From Hymenopus coronatus (lineage: Eukaryota > Arthropoda > Insecta > Mantodea > Hymenopodidae): DNA of 64,000 nt. A program made the position numbers and the translations under genes. Numbering within the stretch: position 1 is the stretch's first letter; each line of letters opens with the position of its first letter. Shown here piece after piece: positions 12,140 through 24,060 of the stretch. The notes beneath the pieces were generated by a model, which was not told the DNA's origin, did not search any database, and saw only the letters and a list, made by a program, of their open reading frames with translations. The stretch lies in assembly GCA_030762935.1 (NCBI GenBank), contig CM060900.1, forward strand, positions 386,718,132 through 386,782,131, given 5' to 3'.

Positions 12140-13090
12140 CAACTGACATTGAAAAATGATATTGAAAACTACTTCTAACCGAATTTTTGTACTGCACTTC
12201 ATTATTTGCTTTCATATATTAAACTTTGACACTCCCCCTCAAGTTTTTGAGTTTTCTATGCAAGACAACTTTGTGTAGTGTTTTGGGTTTACTGTGTGGC
12301 TGTGAATAATGTAACACCATCATTAGATAGCTTCGTAACCGCAGAATCGATGTCATTGACCAGAGAGAGGGTATACTGCAATCGAGCTGTTATTAGGCCT
12401 CAATTGTCAATAATGCATCAGCCTTGGGCAGAGCCAGTAGTTCACAAACTCGAGTAGGACATTAAGTTTGCAAATTGGTGCAAGTATCCACATAGTTGAG
12501 CTCAAGGCAGTAAATAGCGTTATTGGGTAACGGAATATACGCAGAGATCCCGGTACTAACAGCATGTTTGTTCCCATTAGACATAGTTGATTCGGCTCCA
12601 AGACTTTTTTTGTCCTTGTCAAAGTTTACAGCAATGTTTGTTTCGCTTTTGGGGGCACCTTAAAGCTTTAGTTTATGCAACAGACATCCTAGATAAAGAA
12701 GCTCTTCATCTACGTTTTAAGAAAGCATGCGAAATCATACGACACCAACTGAGTATTTGACATTGCATGCTTGAATGCATACATGTCTAGATGCAAGAGG
12801 AGAGCATTTGCTATGAGTGGTGTTTGTGTTGAACACCTCCTAACAAGCTGACAAGGTCAAAAATAGACTAAGGTATTATTTTAAAATGTTTTGATTAATA
12901 ACACTTTGATCCTAACTAAATCGAAACAAAGGGTTTGGGACACTTATATTTTTTCTTGTTTGGATGTTAGGAATATATTCCCAAACTTTATAAAAGTATT
13001 TTTGAATCATCCTGTATACTTATATCACTAAAGGTTCCCTGAATTGTAGGCATGTCAGCACTTTTTGTAGTTGACATACTGTAATTTTCT
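12140..13090. other. Unassigned sequence
   Basis: No recognisable gene or repeat. Both strands are broken by frequent stops. Confidence 0.4.
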
Positions 13091-13094
13091 TTAC

Positions 13095-13436
13095 CCTCCG
13101 CGTATGTAGGACTTACATCACCCAGAACTTATAAGCCAGCGCCTGGCCTCAGACGCCTGTTGAGGAGCAGAAACTCTAGTTCACAGAGAAGCCGGGATGG
13201 GGATGAACCCCATGCCTGGCATGAAAGTGAGGAAGTGGATTATATGAAATGATGGTGAAATGGATTACAAGAAGCGAGGCAATGACTGGTGAGAGAAACC
13301 GGAGAACCGGAGAAAACCAGCCCAGAAACCGCTTCATCCACCATAGCTCTCACATGTGGTCCCTAGGGGCCGAATTCAGGATGAGTAGGTGAGAGGCGAG
13401 CTGTGTAACCACTTGGCCACGGCGCTGCCTACATAT
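13095..13436 (-). mobile_element. tRNA-derived SINE, family D
   Basis: On the - strand the head reads GCCGTGGCCAAGTGGTTACA (A box), with a degraded B box in GAATTCGGCCCCTAGG and then GACCACATGTGAGAGCTATGG, matching the copy at 7555-7765. The body extends to ~13095 and includes a short CCGGTTCTCCGG internal duplication. Confidence 0.75.
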
Positions 13437-13784
13437 TGTAATTTAGTTGTGTGAATTAGCTGTAGCTTGATTCTCCCCCACAGCGATGGGGAGCGAGGAG
13501 ACCAGGTTCGATTGGATTCAGAGTTGTGACGTGCTTGGGGACTACGCATAAGGAGTCTGAAGGTCCAACATGACACTCCCGCCACAGTTCTGAGTTGCAG
13601 TACCATAAAGCTACGCCACAAATAATTGTTGCTTTCAAATATAATCACTGAGTTTAATTTATATCATATAATCTATGTTTTAAGACCTCATACATTTGAA
13701 TTACACTTTTCAGAAAAAAATCCTGGAAAATGACATATTTTTGTTAGAGATAGACATCACGAAAATAAAAACATATCTACAATC

Positions 13785-14010
13785 CCCCCTTTTTGTTGTT
13801 TAACGTCATTTAACCTGGTTGACCATATCGGACAGAGCATGAAACCGCTGAAGGAGTACTCAAATGATTTCGGGGTCTATGGAGCTTAAAGTTACTGGAC
13901 ATTCATCTTTTCAGGCTAAGCGAAAAGTCCGTAAAAACCTTACCCGTTACCTTTTGGGTAACTAAAACTAATTTGAACTCGCGAACTCCTGAATCTGAGG
14001 CAGACATGCT
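13785..14010 (-). mobile_element. tRNA-derived SINE, family C
   Basis: The - strand matches the better copy at 38795-39045: GTCTGCCTCAGATTCAGGAG, a decayed B box, GGTAAGGTTTTTACGG, a CTTTAAGCTCCATAGACCCC block, and the 3' motif CAGGTTAAATGACGTTAAAC. Confidence 0.75.
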
Positions 14011-14284
14011 GCCCACACAACACACAGACTATAACAATAAGATAGAAGAGAAGAATAGGCGTTCACTTTCCCACTAACAAAAAAGAATATTGCAGTTCTT
14101 CATGCCTGGGAGAGCCTCATATGCAAAGCTTTTCGTACTACTGTCCACCGTTATTAGCTAGTATGCAAACAATTACTCACTTTAGTTGACAATATAAATT
14201 ACTTTTGGACTATTCATTTCCATTAGCACATAAAATATTATACACAACGCCGGAATTTCTAATGTTTCTTTTTCCTTCTTTCTT

Positions 14285-14455
14285 TGTGTGGACATTCTTT
14301 AACTGCTACGGTTCTTAGAGTCCCATTTTATATTGGGCACATTTTAAGCATTTTTACGCCCGAAAAAAATCCATCGCCCTCCACCGGGTTTTAACCTGCG
14401 GCTTTGGGAAACAGGGGCTAGCATGTTACCCCTTGACACGGAAGACGACATTTCT
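14285..14455 (-). mobile_element. tRNA-derived SINE, family B (deleted copy)
   Basis: On the - strand a tRNA-like head with B box GGTTAAAACCCGGTGGAGGG runs into CGATGGATTTTTTTCGGGCG. The middle of the body is missing compared with the copy at 25815-26103, and the 3' end resumes at CCCAATATAAAATGGGACTC. Confidence 0.8.
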
Positions 14456-14459
14456 AATG

Positions 14460-16195
14460 AATGTAGAAACTACAATTAACTTCAATGAAGGTTCCAAAAC
14501 CTCAACTTCAATCCTCAGATGGATACATCTCAGTATATACAGTCTTTCGAAACGACACCGAAACAATGTGGACGTTATTGCTCTAATCTTATGTTATACA
14601 AAAGTATAGTTCTCAACGCCAATAAAAATATGTGAACAAAGCACATCATGGTCAGCGTAGATTAGCCAATTGCCCAGGGAAAAACAACAACAACAACAAA
14701 AACGTACCTGACCCACGCTATTGGAAATAACGCAGGTAGCTTGAAAAGCTCCGAGTCGCAGTGTTTTCGTAACATAACAACATACTGCATAGTGCTTAGC
14801 TAACATTAAGGGAGTATGAAACCCCGCTAAGGAAACTCTACCTTTAATTATTTGTTTATTCTTCCAACATATACTTTATCATAACAGACATTGAAGGAAG
14901 GAAATGTATAGGAAAATAAGCCGGGATACATATGTGTGTGCTGCTAATACTATTTTGGAGGTCATTTGATTTTAATAATCTTGAGGAAGTATAACATTAT
15001 TAAAATCTGTCCTGTTGAAACATAAGGGTTTTCAACAAGACGAGCTCCAATTCAAGTTTGTAAAATTACAATTATAACCATAATTCAAAATATAAATTGC
15101 TTAATTTGACAGTATTGTAAACCTCGAGACTTTGTAATAGTTAACGGTATAAACACATATTGCAGTTGATATAACTAGGGCAATTACAAGATGGAGGCAT
15201 GGAACTGTTAAAGAAACAGAGGCGAGAATGCTATCAAAACCAACAGATTATAGATAAAGATAAACAAAAATAAATCCTTGTGCAATGGGAAAAGAAATTT
15301 TTTATACTGTCTTTAACTCATAATAGTAAATGAAACATTTGTGCACGTAACAGTAACTTCTTGTTGTTAGCAGTAAATTGGTGACAGCTTAATATTAGAA
15401 TAATTACAAAATTATTAGGAGAATAAATACAATACACTCATGGTTAAGGAAAATAGCGTATGTTTCAAGAGCACCCTCGAAACATCAGAGTCATAAGTGG
15501 TCTTTATGTAGCTCGCTGCCCTTTGCCCCTTTACCTAAAAGCTTGGACAGGTTTGTGGATACGGAACAATGAGAACCCCATTTCTTTGCATGGTATATGA
15601 TTGCCAAGAACAAATTCCCTCTGTGATATGAACATGGAGCATCACACACCAGTGCTTCGTGCTCTGCCTAAGCTCAAAATGATGTAGCCTTCAATGATAC
15701 ATAAAAAATACCTTAAAGAGTTTCGAAGCAGCGACATCAAACTTCGGAATAGCTCAATTGAAAGCTATAAAACTTTTATATTCGTTCTGCGTCGTTTCGA
15801 AACACCCTATATATTAATGCGATAAACTATTAGGTAGTCTAAAAGGGAACTTTTCATGCATGATTTTCCCCTCTTTCTTTTCTTTTAAGGAAATCTCCGT
15901 GGTACTAAATACGCAAAATTTGCTATAAGAGTGTGTAAAATAAATATAATAGATAATTTATTTATTGATATATGAATATATCTTAACCACGCAAAAAACC
16001 ACGGTGGAAGGAAACGTGGTAGTAGAAGAAATCCGAAAGTGGTGTTTGTTGTGGTTAGAGAAACCAGTTTAGAGACATTTTCTGTACTGAGTAAGAGGAC
16101 GTTTTTAGGAGGCCTGTAATTACGATATTTAGTGGATGCCTTACAGTAATGTCCGTATAAGCGAAGCATAACATGAAATACAGTTTTCAATAATA
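14460..16195. other. Unassigned AT-rich sequence
   Basis: No gene or repeat recognised. The longest open frames (14594-14806 and 15885-16214, both - strand) have no recognisable domain, and the second overlaps a repeat. Confidence 0.4.
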
Positions 16196-16197
16196 GG

Positions 16198-16985
16198 AAT
16201 CTGATGTGTTCCATTCACATGACATCTCTGCAACAAATTATTGTTAAAAAACTTTCTTCTTTTACTTCATGCTAATGGAGAAAAAACTATTAGAAATAGT
16301 CTAATACTTGCTTCCTTGGAAGTATAAGGGAAATAAGGGTGTAGCATAGGCTGAAGTATTAGTCAAAAGTTGGTTGCTATGTGACCAAAGTTGCTTTGTT
16401 TATATGGACAGGAGTTTACAAATTCCCATATGAAAAAGCTGAAACCAATAACAAGGAATATCTAAATAACAATCAACTCCACGAAAAAAATGCTTATAAC
16501 ATAAATTGTGTGTTTTAAGGAGCTCTATATTTTCTGTTAAATAAGTTTTGTCTATCTCTTAGAGGTTGCCAGTTATGCAAAATTCCGTAAAATTCATCCA
16601 TAAAAAAGTAGTCTTCAGAGGTTATTCCCAGAAAATTCAAGATAAATATTTTATCTGTAAGGTGAATATGTTTAATATACGATACTTTAATCAAAATCGT
16701 TATAGTCATCTTTGAGAAAATCAAAATTTTTGAAAATGCTTCCATGAAAAGGGTAGTTGGGGTGAGGGTTTTTCTTAAAAATCTTCGTGTCGCATCCTTC
16801 GAAGGTACTGAGCTTAAACACTAAGTTTGGTGTATTTAACGGACTTCGTTTTTGGGCTGTGCTGTCCACAGGCACACACATACAGGGACCTTTTTCCTGA
16901 ATCTGAAACATATATTTCAGGTGACATCTCGGTATCGAATTTTTGGCTCTATACACTATGTACATTCCGTGTGTTACCAAATATG
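16198..16985 (+). mobile_element. Repeat family A copy
   Basis: Starts AATCTGATGTGTTCCATTCA and follows the family consensus, including CATGAAAAGGGTAGTTGGGG and GGGCTGTGCTGTCCACAGGC, to a degraded 3' end near CTATGTACATTCCGTGTG. It is about 120 bases shorter than the copy at 8461 because of scattered deletions. The overlapping open frames on both strands are by-products. Confidence 0.85.
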
Positions 16986-16989
16986 AAAC

Positions 16990-19695
16990 GCACGCTACAC
17001 CGCCCAGTAGCAGCTGAAAAGCAACTCTACAACCAGCCAGAGAGGGAGCGAGGCCTGCGGATCCTCATGATTCTCGAGTTACCTTTTCACCACCTCTGAT
17101 TTAATGCAATGAAATCTTTGTCAGTGGTTTGAATTAACAACCTCCGAATTTTGAACCTCGTAATAGCGAATGCAAAACTGCCTTCATGAGAGGACAGGAT
17201 GAAAGTTACTCACATTTCTTCAGCAACGTTTATTACTGCGTAGAGAGTACTTAATTTTTTTCATCTATCGTTACCTTGTTGCGTATTATTCAATTAACAC
17301 CAATGAATGTTGGAATATTGTCGCTCTGGAGATTAAAATAAACTCCTTCTATAAGCGAGAAGCATTCGCTTGTTTGCTTTGAGATTCTATCGCTGATAAC
17401 TGGTCATGTGTTTACACATCTAAAACAACCAACGGGAGAGGCTTGCTTGTCAGCAATGATGCAGAACAAATTGAGCATGAATGTGGGCACGATCAACGCC
17501 TTCCATGCGCCTTGCTCATAGACTCGCTTCCTGTATACACGAACTTAGTTTCAGTGGCTGGATACATACTCTTCCGTCTCTTTCTCTGTTTGCGTCTTTA
17601 ATTCTTTTTCCGCTACCTTCTTGTTCCTTCTTTTACTATCTAACTTAATATCTAACTACTTGGCATTTACTGTTTTTCGCTTTATATTTTTATTTCACTC
17701 ATGATTCTAATTTTAAATGCTTCTTTTCCTGTTATACTTCTACGGTAGCCCTAGAAAAGGTATGTTCCAACTCTGCTCCACTCGCACACAGAGCAATCGC
17801 ACTTATGCAGCATCCCTTGGAGTCTGGCTGATGGGGAACATGGGTACCCTTTATGCCAGTGAGCGAAGTCATATTGCAAGTGCTTGCGCTTCCTGCCAAT
17901 GTATTTCAACACTTCATTCAGACACGACGACAGCTTCAGTTCCTGCTGTATTGCATGATGTTGTAATTCACACTCCTGCGAGTTGTGAGAGCTTTACTGC
18001 TCTTTCGGGCGCACCCAAGCTAAAACATCCTACCTAGATGGTTTATACAAATGTCATTTACATGTCAAGTTGAGCACTCATGAAACACCAAGTCATTAAT
18101 TATCTTCGAAATTAGAAAATACGTAATTTATGGTCTCTAAATTAAAAACTTTGAACAACAGGCGAAGTCAATGGTTTTGAAAAAAAGGGTGCATCTCCAT
18201 ATTATTACTTGCTTTTGTCAACCGTTGAAAATCAAGTACAAAGTACATATTAGACTCATTTTAAAGCTTATGAAATCTACCTTTAACGTATACTATATTG
18301 AATCTGATTCGACAGTTTAATTGAATTATCGCAGACATTTGTATAAAGTTTTGTGTTATATATCGACAACCTAAATTATTTTTAAATACACACATATTCT
18401 CCGTTTAATAGTGTGAGGGCGTGCAAACCTTTAGGAGGTTCATTGTTCAAATATATATGCCTATAAGGAAATATTTTCTCGGGCGCAGCGATACTTATAA
18501 TAAGATAGCACAGCAGCATTCACCTGCACTGTGAGAATAGAGGGGAGAGCGTGGTGATTCGGTAGTTGTTATGAGTTAAAAAGGTTATTTTCCTCAGACA
18601 TTTCCGGATTTAGAATACAAATTATTCTTATTTCGATAATCCAGATTAGGCATTTTTTCAGATGAAAACCAACCCAGAATATTAATTTGTGGAGAGAGAC
18701 TAGAGTCTGTATTGTTTGTGAGTTTAACCTGTTAAATTTAGCCTTGAATGTTAAATAAATATTTAATATGAATAGTCACAATACCTCTACAAAACGGTCT
18801 GACTCTTATTTTAACCCGTACAAAATCAGCAAACACATGTGCCGTCAACTAAGAGTGTGTGCTTCATGTCATATAAGAGCTTTTCAAACTTAAGAAGAGT
18901 GAAAACAAGAGTGAGAGGTTTGTGAACCCAGTATTGCTGGACCTAGTACTTATGATATCCCGGGAGGTCAAGAACATGAAAGTATCTCATTTTCAGATCA
19001 TTGCAGTGTAGCGAATAAGATCAAAGAAAGTATACATGTTTCAAATATTAATAATAGTTCAAAAATCTAGCTAAGGCGAATCATCCGTTGAAAAAAACTG
19101 TCTAAATATAAAATATACCCATCCTAGAAATTATAAAAGTATAAGCAAAACCTAAGGAGAAGGTATTTCATATTGAAGGTGAATCGGTCACAGAAGCTGA
19201 TAGAATGAGATTTCATAGGAAGATAATAGGGATTTCGATGCTTTTGAAACCTGGCCTTACTACCAAGAAATTACGGACATTTTTGGCAATAATGTTTCGA
19301 ACCACCCGATAAAGGCAGCAAAATCGTATCTTGGGAAATGAGCATTTTGTTGATTCCTGAAACTAAATTTAGTAAACCAGCACAATATTCCGCGGTGTAA
19401 AGTGTTATGCCCTTGCATTTCTGACAGGGTTATGTCGCTAAGAATAAGAATTATATTTATGTTAAAGAAGACACGATATTCCAAAACAAAAGATATTGAT
19501 TTTGTTTTGCAGTTTTAAAGAAAAATATCCTGGTATCAAAATAGGTTCTTCAAAACTTGCTGGACTGAGATCTAAACAGTGTATACTTCCAGACGCCCAA
19601 GCTATGCATTGCGTTTGTGTTTGCACTCATGAAAATGTAATATTGCTGTTCGATAGAATGATTATTTACTACCGTATTGCACATTAAGTAGGTGT
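16990..19695. other. Unassigned sequence
   Basis: No supported gene. An open frame of 106 codons at 17717-18037 (+) has no recognisable domain. The rest is AT-rich. Confidence 0.4.
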
Positions 19696-19704
19696 ATTCA
19701 TCTG

Positions 19705-20085
19705 GTATGTGGAACCGGAAACCGGGAGTTCCATGGTTTAAATCCCGGCAGTGATATTGAATGTTTCTATCTGAATCTAACTTACCAACCCTTGTCCTAC
19801 GCATAACTTGAAAAACAATTAATTGCCAATTACTGGTCTAATAATTTGGTTAAACCATGAAGCCCGGGGCTGAAAGTAGTTATTTATGTGGCTGTAAGGC
19901 GCCATTGGCGTATGTTGTACTAAATAATTTGAGAAACGCTAGTGGTGAAACAGAGAAATTCCGAGTTGATTGGGGAATCCAATGCCACAGTAGCTGTTGG
20001 TAAGAGCAACCGGGCAGAAGCCGTGATATCTGTGGTTCAAATCCCAAGTGCTTTAAATTTTACTCTACCTTTCTAGTGCTTTTAA
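19705..20085 (+). mobile_element. Dimeric tRNA-derived SINE, family H
   Basis: Two tRNA-like segments are present: the first with B box TGGTTTAAATCCCGG followed by GAATCTAACTTACC (19773), the second with A box TTGGTAAGAGC and B box GTGGTTCAAATCCCA followed by TACTCTACCTTTC (20061). Between them is the linker CCATGAAGCCCGGGGCTGAA seen also at ~11864. Spacing between the two tail motifs is 288 bases here and 278 in the other copy. Confidence 0.7.
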
Positions 20086-20224
20086 TTATATAGTGTTAAA
20101 CAACAAAAACATAACAGTGATATTTTGGAGCCAGGATACGAACATCGAAAACCAGATATAATAAAGTCGCAGCGTTTCGTACAATTATCATCTGAATCTG
20201 TAATGTTACTGTATTTATTTCAAG

Positions 20225-20389
20225 ATGAGGAAAGAACGGCTTCCGTTCAAACGAACTGAACTATGTTGGTGTGGTTTTAGGCCTAGAGATTGTTTCTGTA
20301 GAGCACTGTGCCGCAAAACTAACGTGCGCTTTGTGCATCGTTCCTACCATTCACTGTCAACTACTGTGAATCCCAGTTCTAACTCATGA
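20225..20389 (+). CDS. Short Cys/Arg-rich open frame, unrecognised
   Basis: Fifty-four codons starting with ATG. The product would be basic and has a cluster of cysteines in its first half (CWCG, then DCFC, then LCRK). I do not recognise a family. It is short enough to be chance, and is listed because it opens a run of coding-like frames extending to 21029 on the same strand. It lies just after a SINE, in a stretch richer in GC than the surroundings. Confidence 0.2.
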   Translation: MRKERLPFKRTELCWCGFRPRDCFCRALCRKTNVRFVHRSYHSLSTTVNPSSNS

Positions 20390-20512
20390 CCACCAGCCGC
20401 GGGTAGAGTTCACCGCGCAACGCGACTAGAAGTCTGTTCAATCTGCAGATAACTTGCCGATAAAGCTATGTAGCGGACTTCTAGCCGATTGGCGTTCTAT
20501 AATCTCTGGAAG

Positions 20513-20531
20513 CGGCTACTTGGAGTAGCCG
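20513..20531. other. Perfect 8-bp hairpin
   Basis: CGGCTACT, loop TGG, AGTAGCCG. It lies 60 bases upstream of the ATG at 20592. A second inverted repeat (CTAGAAGTC at 20426-20434, GACTTCTAG at 20476-20484) precedes it. Function unknown. Confidence 0.6.
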
Positions 20532-20591
20532 ATACGTCCATTACCCGACAGATAAAAAGTATTTACGTTCACGACACAATAGTAGGTAATA

Positions 20592-21029
20592 ATGACAAAA
20601 TTCTCTTTATTGGACGACGACGGGGAAGTAATGATCAAGAGAAATAAACGTAGCACCATAAGAGAAATACAACATTATTTCAAAACATTGGACGAAAATA
20701 TCTATAAGCTTACTTTGACTGGAATTTCACGGGTAGATTTTAAAACTCGACTGACGTTTTGATTAATTTCATATATCTCCCGCTGTTCCTTGTGAAACCA
20801 TTGCATAATAGTATTTTATGTTTAAACGACACTTTTACCCCTTACAATTTTAAATACTCAAAGAATTCCTAATAACGAGTTAAAAAACTCGATACTCACA
20901 TTACCTGACTTCATAACCTCCAATCCGACAGTAGATTGTTTGATAACTTCAATGTGTTCGTATTCTAATACGCAGGGTTTGCAAACTTTATTAGTAATTT
21001 ATGAATTGAAATTATACAGTATTTTATAG
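20592..21029 (+). pseudogene. Coding-like region in three broken frames, unrecognised
   Basis: Three successive open segments lie in different frames: 20592-20762 (ATG start, 56 codons, acidic then basic, ending near a VDFKTRL block), 20753-20872 (hydrophobic and aromatic), and 20880-21029 (about 49 codons containing a LPDFITSNPTVDCLITS stretch). Each has a balanced, protein-like amino-acid composition unlike the Lys/Ile/Asn/stop-rich products of random AT-rich DNA here. Two frameshifts would separate them if they were once one gene. I do not recognise the family. Possible sources are a decayed cellular gene, a transposon gene or an integrated viral gene. A convergent coding-like frame ends 660 bases downstream. 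Confidence 0.3.
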
Positions 21030-21403
21030 TCCATACTGCTTATAAAATCTTGGAATTTTCAATGCTGAAAAGAGTATCTGAATCGGTTATGTAATTTTTA
21101 AGATTAACTCGCATACACATAGATATACATGTTCTCTCTCCTTCCCGCTCTCTAATATTATTAAAGTATAAATTTCGACTTAGAAGAACGAGCATAAGCG
21201 GAGGCAAAATTTTGTATTGAAAACTATTTCGTATTAATAATTTTAATTAGTGATGCTTGTATTGAATATGTTACAAAAATTTGCATTAATTTCGTGCAAA
21301 TTTTAGAGCAGAGTTAATGAATAATGACGTGATATAAATGCAAATGTACAGGTGACTAAAGTGACATTAATGCTAAAAATCCCTATTCTCAAATTCAATC
21401 CAT

Positions 21404-21409
21404 TTTATT
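21404..21409 (-). terminator. Candidate poly(A) signal AATAAA
   Basis: AATAAA on the - strand, 284 bases downstream of the stop codon of the open frame at 21693-22028. It would suit a 3' terminal exon, but such hexamers are common in AT-rich DNA. Confidence 0.25.
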
Positions 21410-21529
21410 TCCAATCAATATCATAAATAGAATCTAAAATCCAAATATTACACATCAAACATCCCCAAACTGCAACATACAAGTTTTCCGCTTCTGATAG
21501 CTGTCCTTCGTTTTTTACAACTAAGTTAT

Positions 21530-21552
21530 ACAAAAAAAAAAAAAAAAAAAAA
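21530..21552. repeat. Poly-A/poly-T tract
   Basis: A run of more than 20 A on the + strand. On the - strand it interrupts an open frame (21405-21629) whose C-terminal part, after the Phe run, has a coding-like composition but no recognised domain. Confidence 0.9.
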
Positions 21553-21692
21553 GCACTCTGGCTGACAGAATTTGTAATCAATAACCTAAAGCATTTAAGG
21601 CACCATTCTCCGAAAACGTGGTAAGTCACCTTCTGCTTCCAATGTCAAGAATGTTGTTAATACATCTAATTTTTCACCGTGTCTACAATAGA

Positions 21693-22028
21693 TTATGTGT
21701 TCAAGAATGGCACAAATTTCTTTTTAACAAAGATGAAAATCAGAATTAATACAACAATTTTAAATGCTGTTAATACTGCCTTTACATTATTGAAATCACG
21801 ATACTTGATTTGTGCCTCAAGTAAACCACCTAATTCTTTTGTTGTTGTATCATTACTTTCTCTTGCCATAATTGCGTTTAATTTGAAGTCATTGGACAGA
21901 AAACCTTTAAATTGTGTTCTGCTGTATCTCTTAACATTGGGATCCACGTATTCTGTAAGTGCCCTTACTCTGCTTCCAAAGTGAGGTAAAAATGGTGAGC
22001 TGCAGTTATTGTTTTTTAAATTGAAGTT
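21693..22028 (-). CDS. 111-codon open frame with C-terminal membrane anchor, unrecognised
   Basis: The frame is open from a TAG at 22029-22031 to a TAA at 21693-21695, with no ATG near its upstream end, so it looks like the 3' portion or last exon of something larger. The TAG is preceded by TTTAATAT, and AG|AAC could be a weak splice acceptor. The product has a hydrophilic N-terminal two-thirds (a YVDPNVKRYSRTQF segment, then a Ser/Asn/Thr-rich linker and KELGG), then a hydrophobic stretch of about 15-18 residues near the end (KIVVLILIFIFV) followed by KKK and a short tail: the layout of a tail-anchored membrane protein. AATAAA lies 284 bases downstream. The opposite strand is also open here, so the coding strand is an inference from composition. 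No family recognised. Confidence 0.4.
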   Translation of the reverse strand, partial: NFNLKNNNCSSPFLPHFGSRVRALTEYVDPNVKRYSRTQFKGFLSNDFKLNAIMARESNDTTTKELGGLLEAQIKYRDFNNVKAVLTAFKIVVLILIFIFVKKKFVPFLNT

Positions 22029-22034
22029 CTAATA

Positions 22035-23170
22035 TTAAATCTATTGCCAACCGGTAATTTTCAGACCTGTACTTTACTCTGGCATCTTGTAAGTGTTGTG
22101 ACTGCTGACTATTTTTCATTGAAATACTAAACATTGTTTCACAGCTCTTAGCCTCATGGTATGAAATCGCATATGTTAAATTAAAGTTTTACTTTAGTAT
22201 CTTGATATAAATGTACATTTTTCTTTACATAGTAAAAAAATAAATACTTCTGGTTTATCACTAAAAAGCATATTAATCTCGAAAATATGAAACATTCTCA
22301 AAAATTCGCCAACAAATAACACCTTACATCATTTCAGAATTAAGTCAGATGGATACAAAGTATTTTGTTTTTGTGATTCAACAACTTTCTCATTTGTTGT
22401 TTAAACAAAACTCTTGCCTCTGAGCACAATGAAACGAAAAGTACCTCCATCCGCAAATAGTCACCAACACAGCTGTTAGGTTATGATATATGTGAACTCA
22501 AAAGTAATTACAAAGCGCTCTTTCCCCTCCAGGGTTTATTCCTATGCAATCTTAATGTTTCTGCGAGGTTTAACCGTACTTCACAGTCATCGTTAGAAGT
22601 TTCAAGCCCTGCTTTGCTTCCTATCTTCCATTTCATTCTAAAACCACAGAAAAAGAAATCCCCTGATAAACATAAACTTTCATTTGTTTATTGTGGCTTG
22701 CTTCGCATTCACAAACTAATTCTTGGTTGTCTTTTCGTTTACGGACTCTCCAATTATGGCACTCTCCTTGACTACATAATGGCAAACTTAGTAAATTTCA
22801 AATTATTATATAAATAATAGTTATCCTATAGGATAGCTATTCAGCTATATCTGTGATCGCAGAACGAGAGCATTACTTATCGCCCAGAAAAGCTTATCTA
22901 AAGAGTACCTATTGGCAAGCTTATCGGGAAGATGTCATCAGGTTAACAATTTATTTCCAAAGCAACTAGAACAAATATTTTCGTGATATTAGACATTCTG
23001 TTATGAAAGATGTTGGGAAAGTTTTTTTAAGTAGTTGATATCCTTAAATTTAAATTCTAAATTTAAACGTTTTCTAAACTTAGTTTTATTTCGTTACAAA
23101 TGATTTACATCGTTTAGAAATAAAGTACATTTTCTGAGTTTTGAAATAAAATATTTTCAACATCTATAAC
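22035..23170. other. Unassigned AT-rich sequence
   Basis: Nothing recognised. An open frame at 22614-22817 (+) has no domain I can identify. Confidence 0.4.
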
Positions 23171-23173
23171 AAG

Positions 23174-23902
23174 AATCTGATGTGTTTCATTTACGCAACC
23201 TTCTTCTACCGTCTATCAGTTTTGAGGGGGTGTAACAAATACTTTTACGAAGCTTATTTTTTATCTACTTCATTTATAATCCAGACAAACCTTTGCAGAA
23301 GTAGCTACAGTGCACATTTCTTATAGGTACAAAGCGAATAGCGATAGCCAAAAGTTTAGGAACTGGACGCTATAATAGTGTCCTTAAAATTCCGTTTTCA
23401 TGCAATTGCGAGAAATAATTGAACATTAAAAGGACTTTGAAAGAATAGCCAAGTATTGAAAAATGCAAACCATTATTAACAGATATCTCCGAAATACCGT
23501 GTGGGATAAAACGTTATTTTTATAAATTGCGTATTTTAAAGAGACTTACGTTAACTGTGTAGAGCTATTTCGTCTGCCGCGTAGCATTAACTAGTTAAAG
23601 AAGTTTATACAACATTTTTCCCACTGAAGTGTACCTCTTAGACTTTTTATGGAAAACTCAAGCTTTGCATTTCTTGTCATATAAATAATTGTAATATATG
23701 CACTCTATTCAAAATCGTTAGACCTATAAATTTAGGGGGAAAATCCATATAAAGCGTAGTTTAGGATGGAAGAAGTTTCTTGAAAATCATCGTGTTGCAT
23801 CTTTGGAAGACACGTATATACTAAATTTTGTATTTAACCTATTTAGCTTATGAGTTATGCTGCTCATACACGCACACGCACACACACACACGGAGCCGTT
23901 CC

Positions 23903-23951
<49 letters not shown>

Positions 23952-24060
23952 ATCTACAGGACTCAGAACGTATATTTTCGGTGAGATCGGTATTAAGCTT
24001 TTGGGTGGAATACAATACTTCTCTATTACTTATTGTTTATAGTTCAGAAGCTAAAAGGGA
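23174..24060 (+). mobile_element. Repeat family A, diverged copy with poly-T expansion
   Basis: Starts AATCTGATGTGTTTCATTTA and follows the family loosely, through ATCGTGTTGCATCTTTGGAAG and the GAGTTATGCTGCTCA block, to TTTTGGGTGGAATACAATA. Its CA-rich segment (23871-23892) is followed by 46 consecutive T (23905-23950) that other copies lack. Confidence 0.8.

Noticed and set aside
16687..17099. Overlapping 90-97 codon open frames on both strands
   Set aside because: They fall in a family A copy; equivalent positions in other copies are not open.
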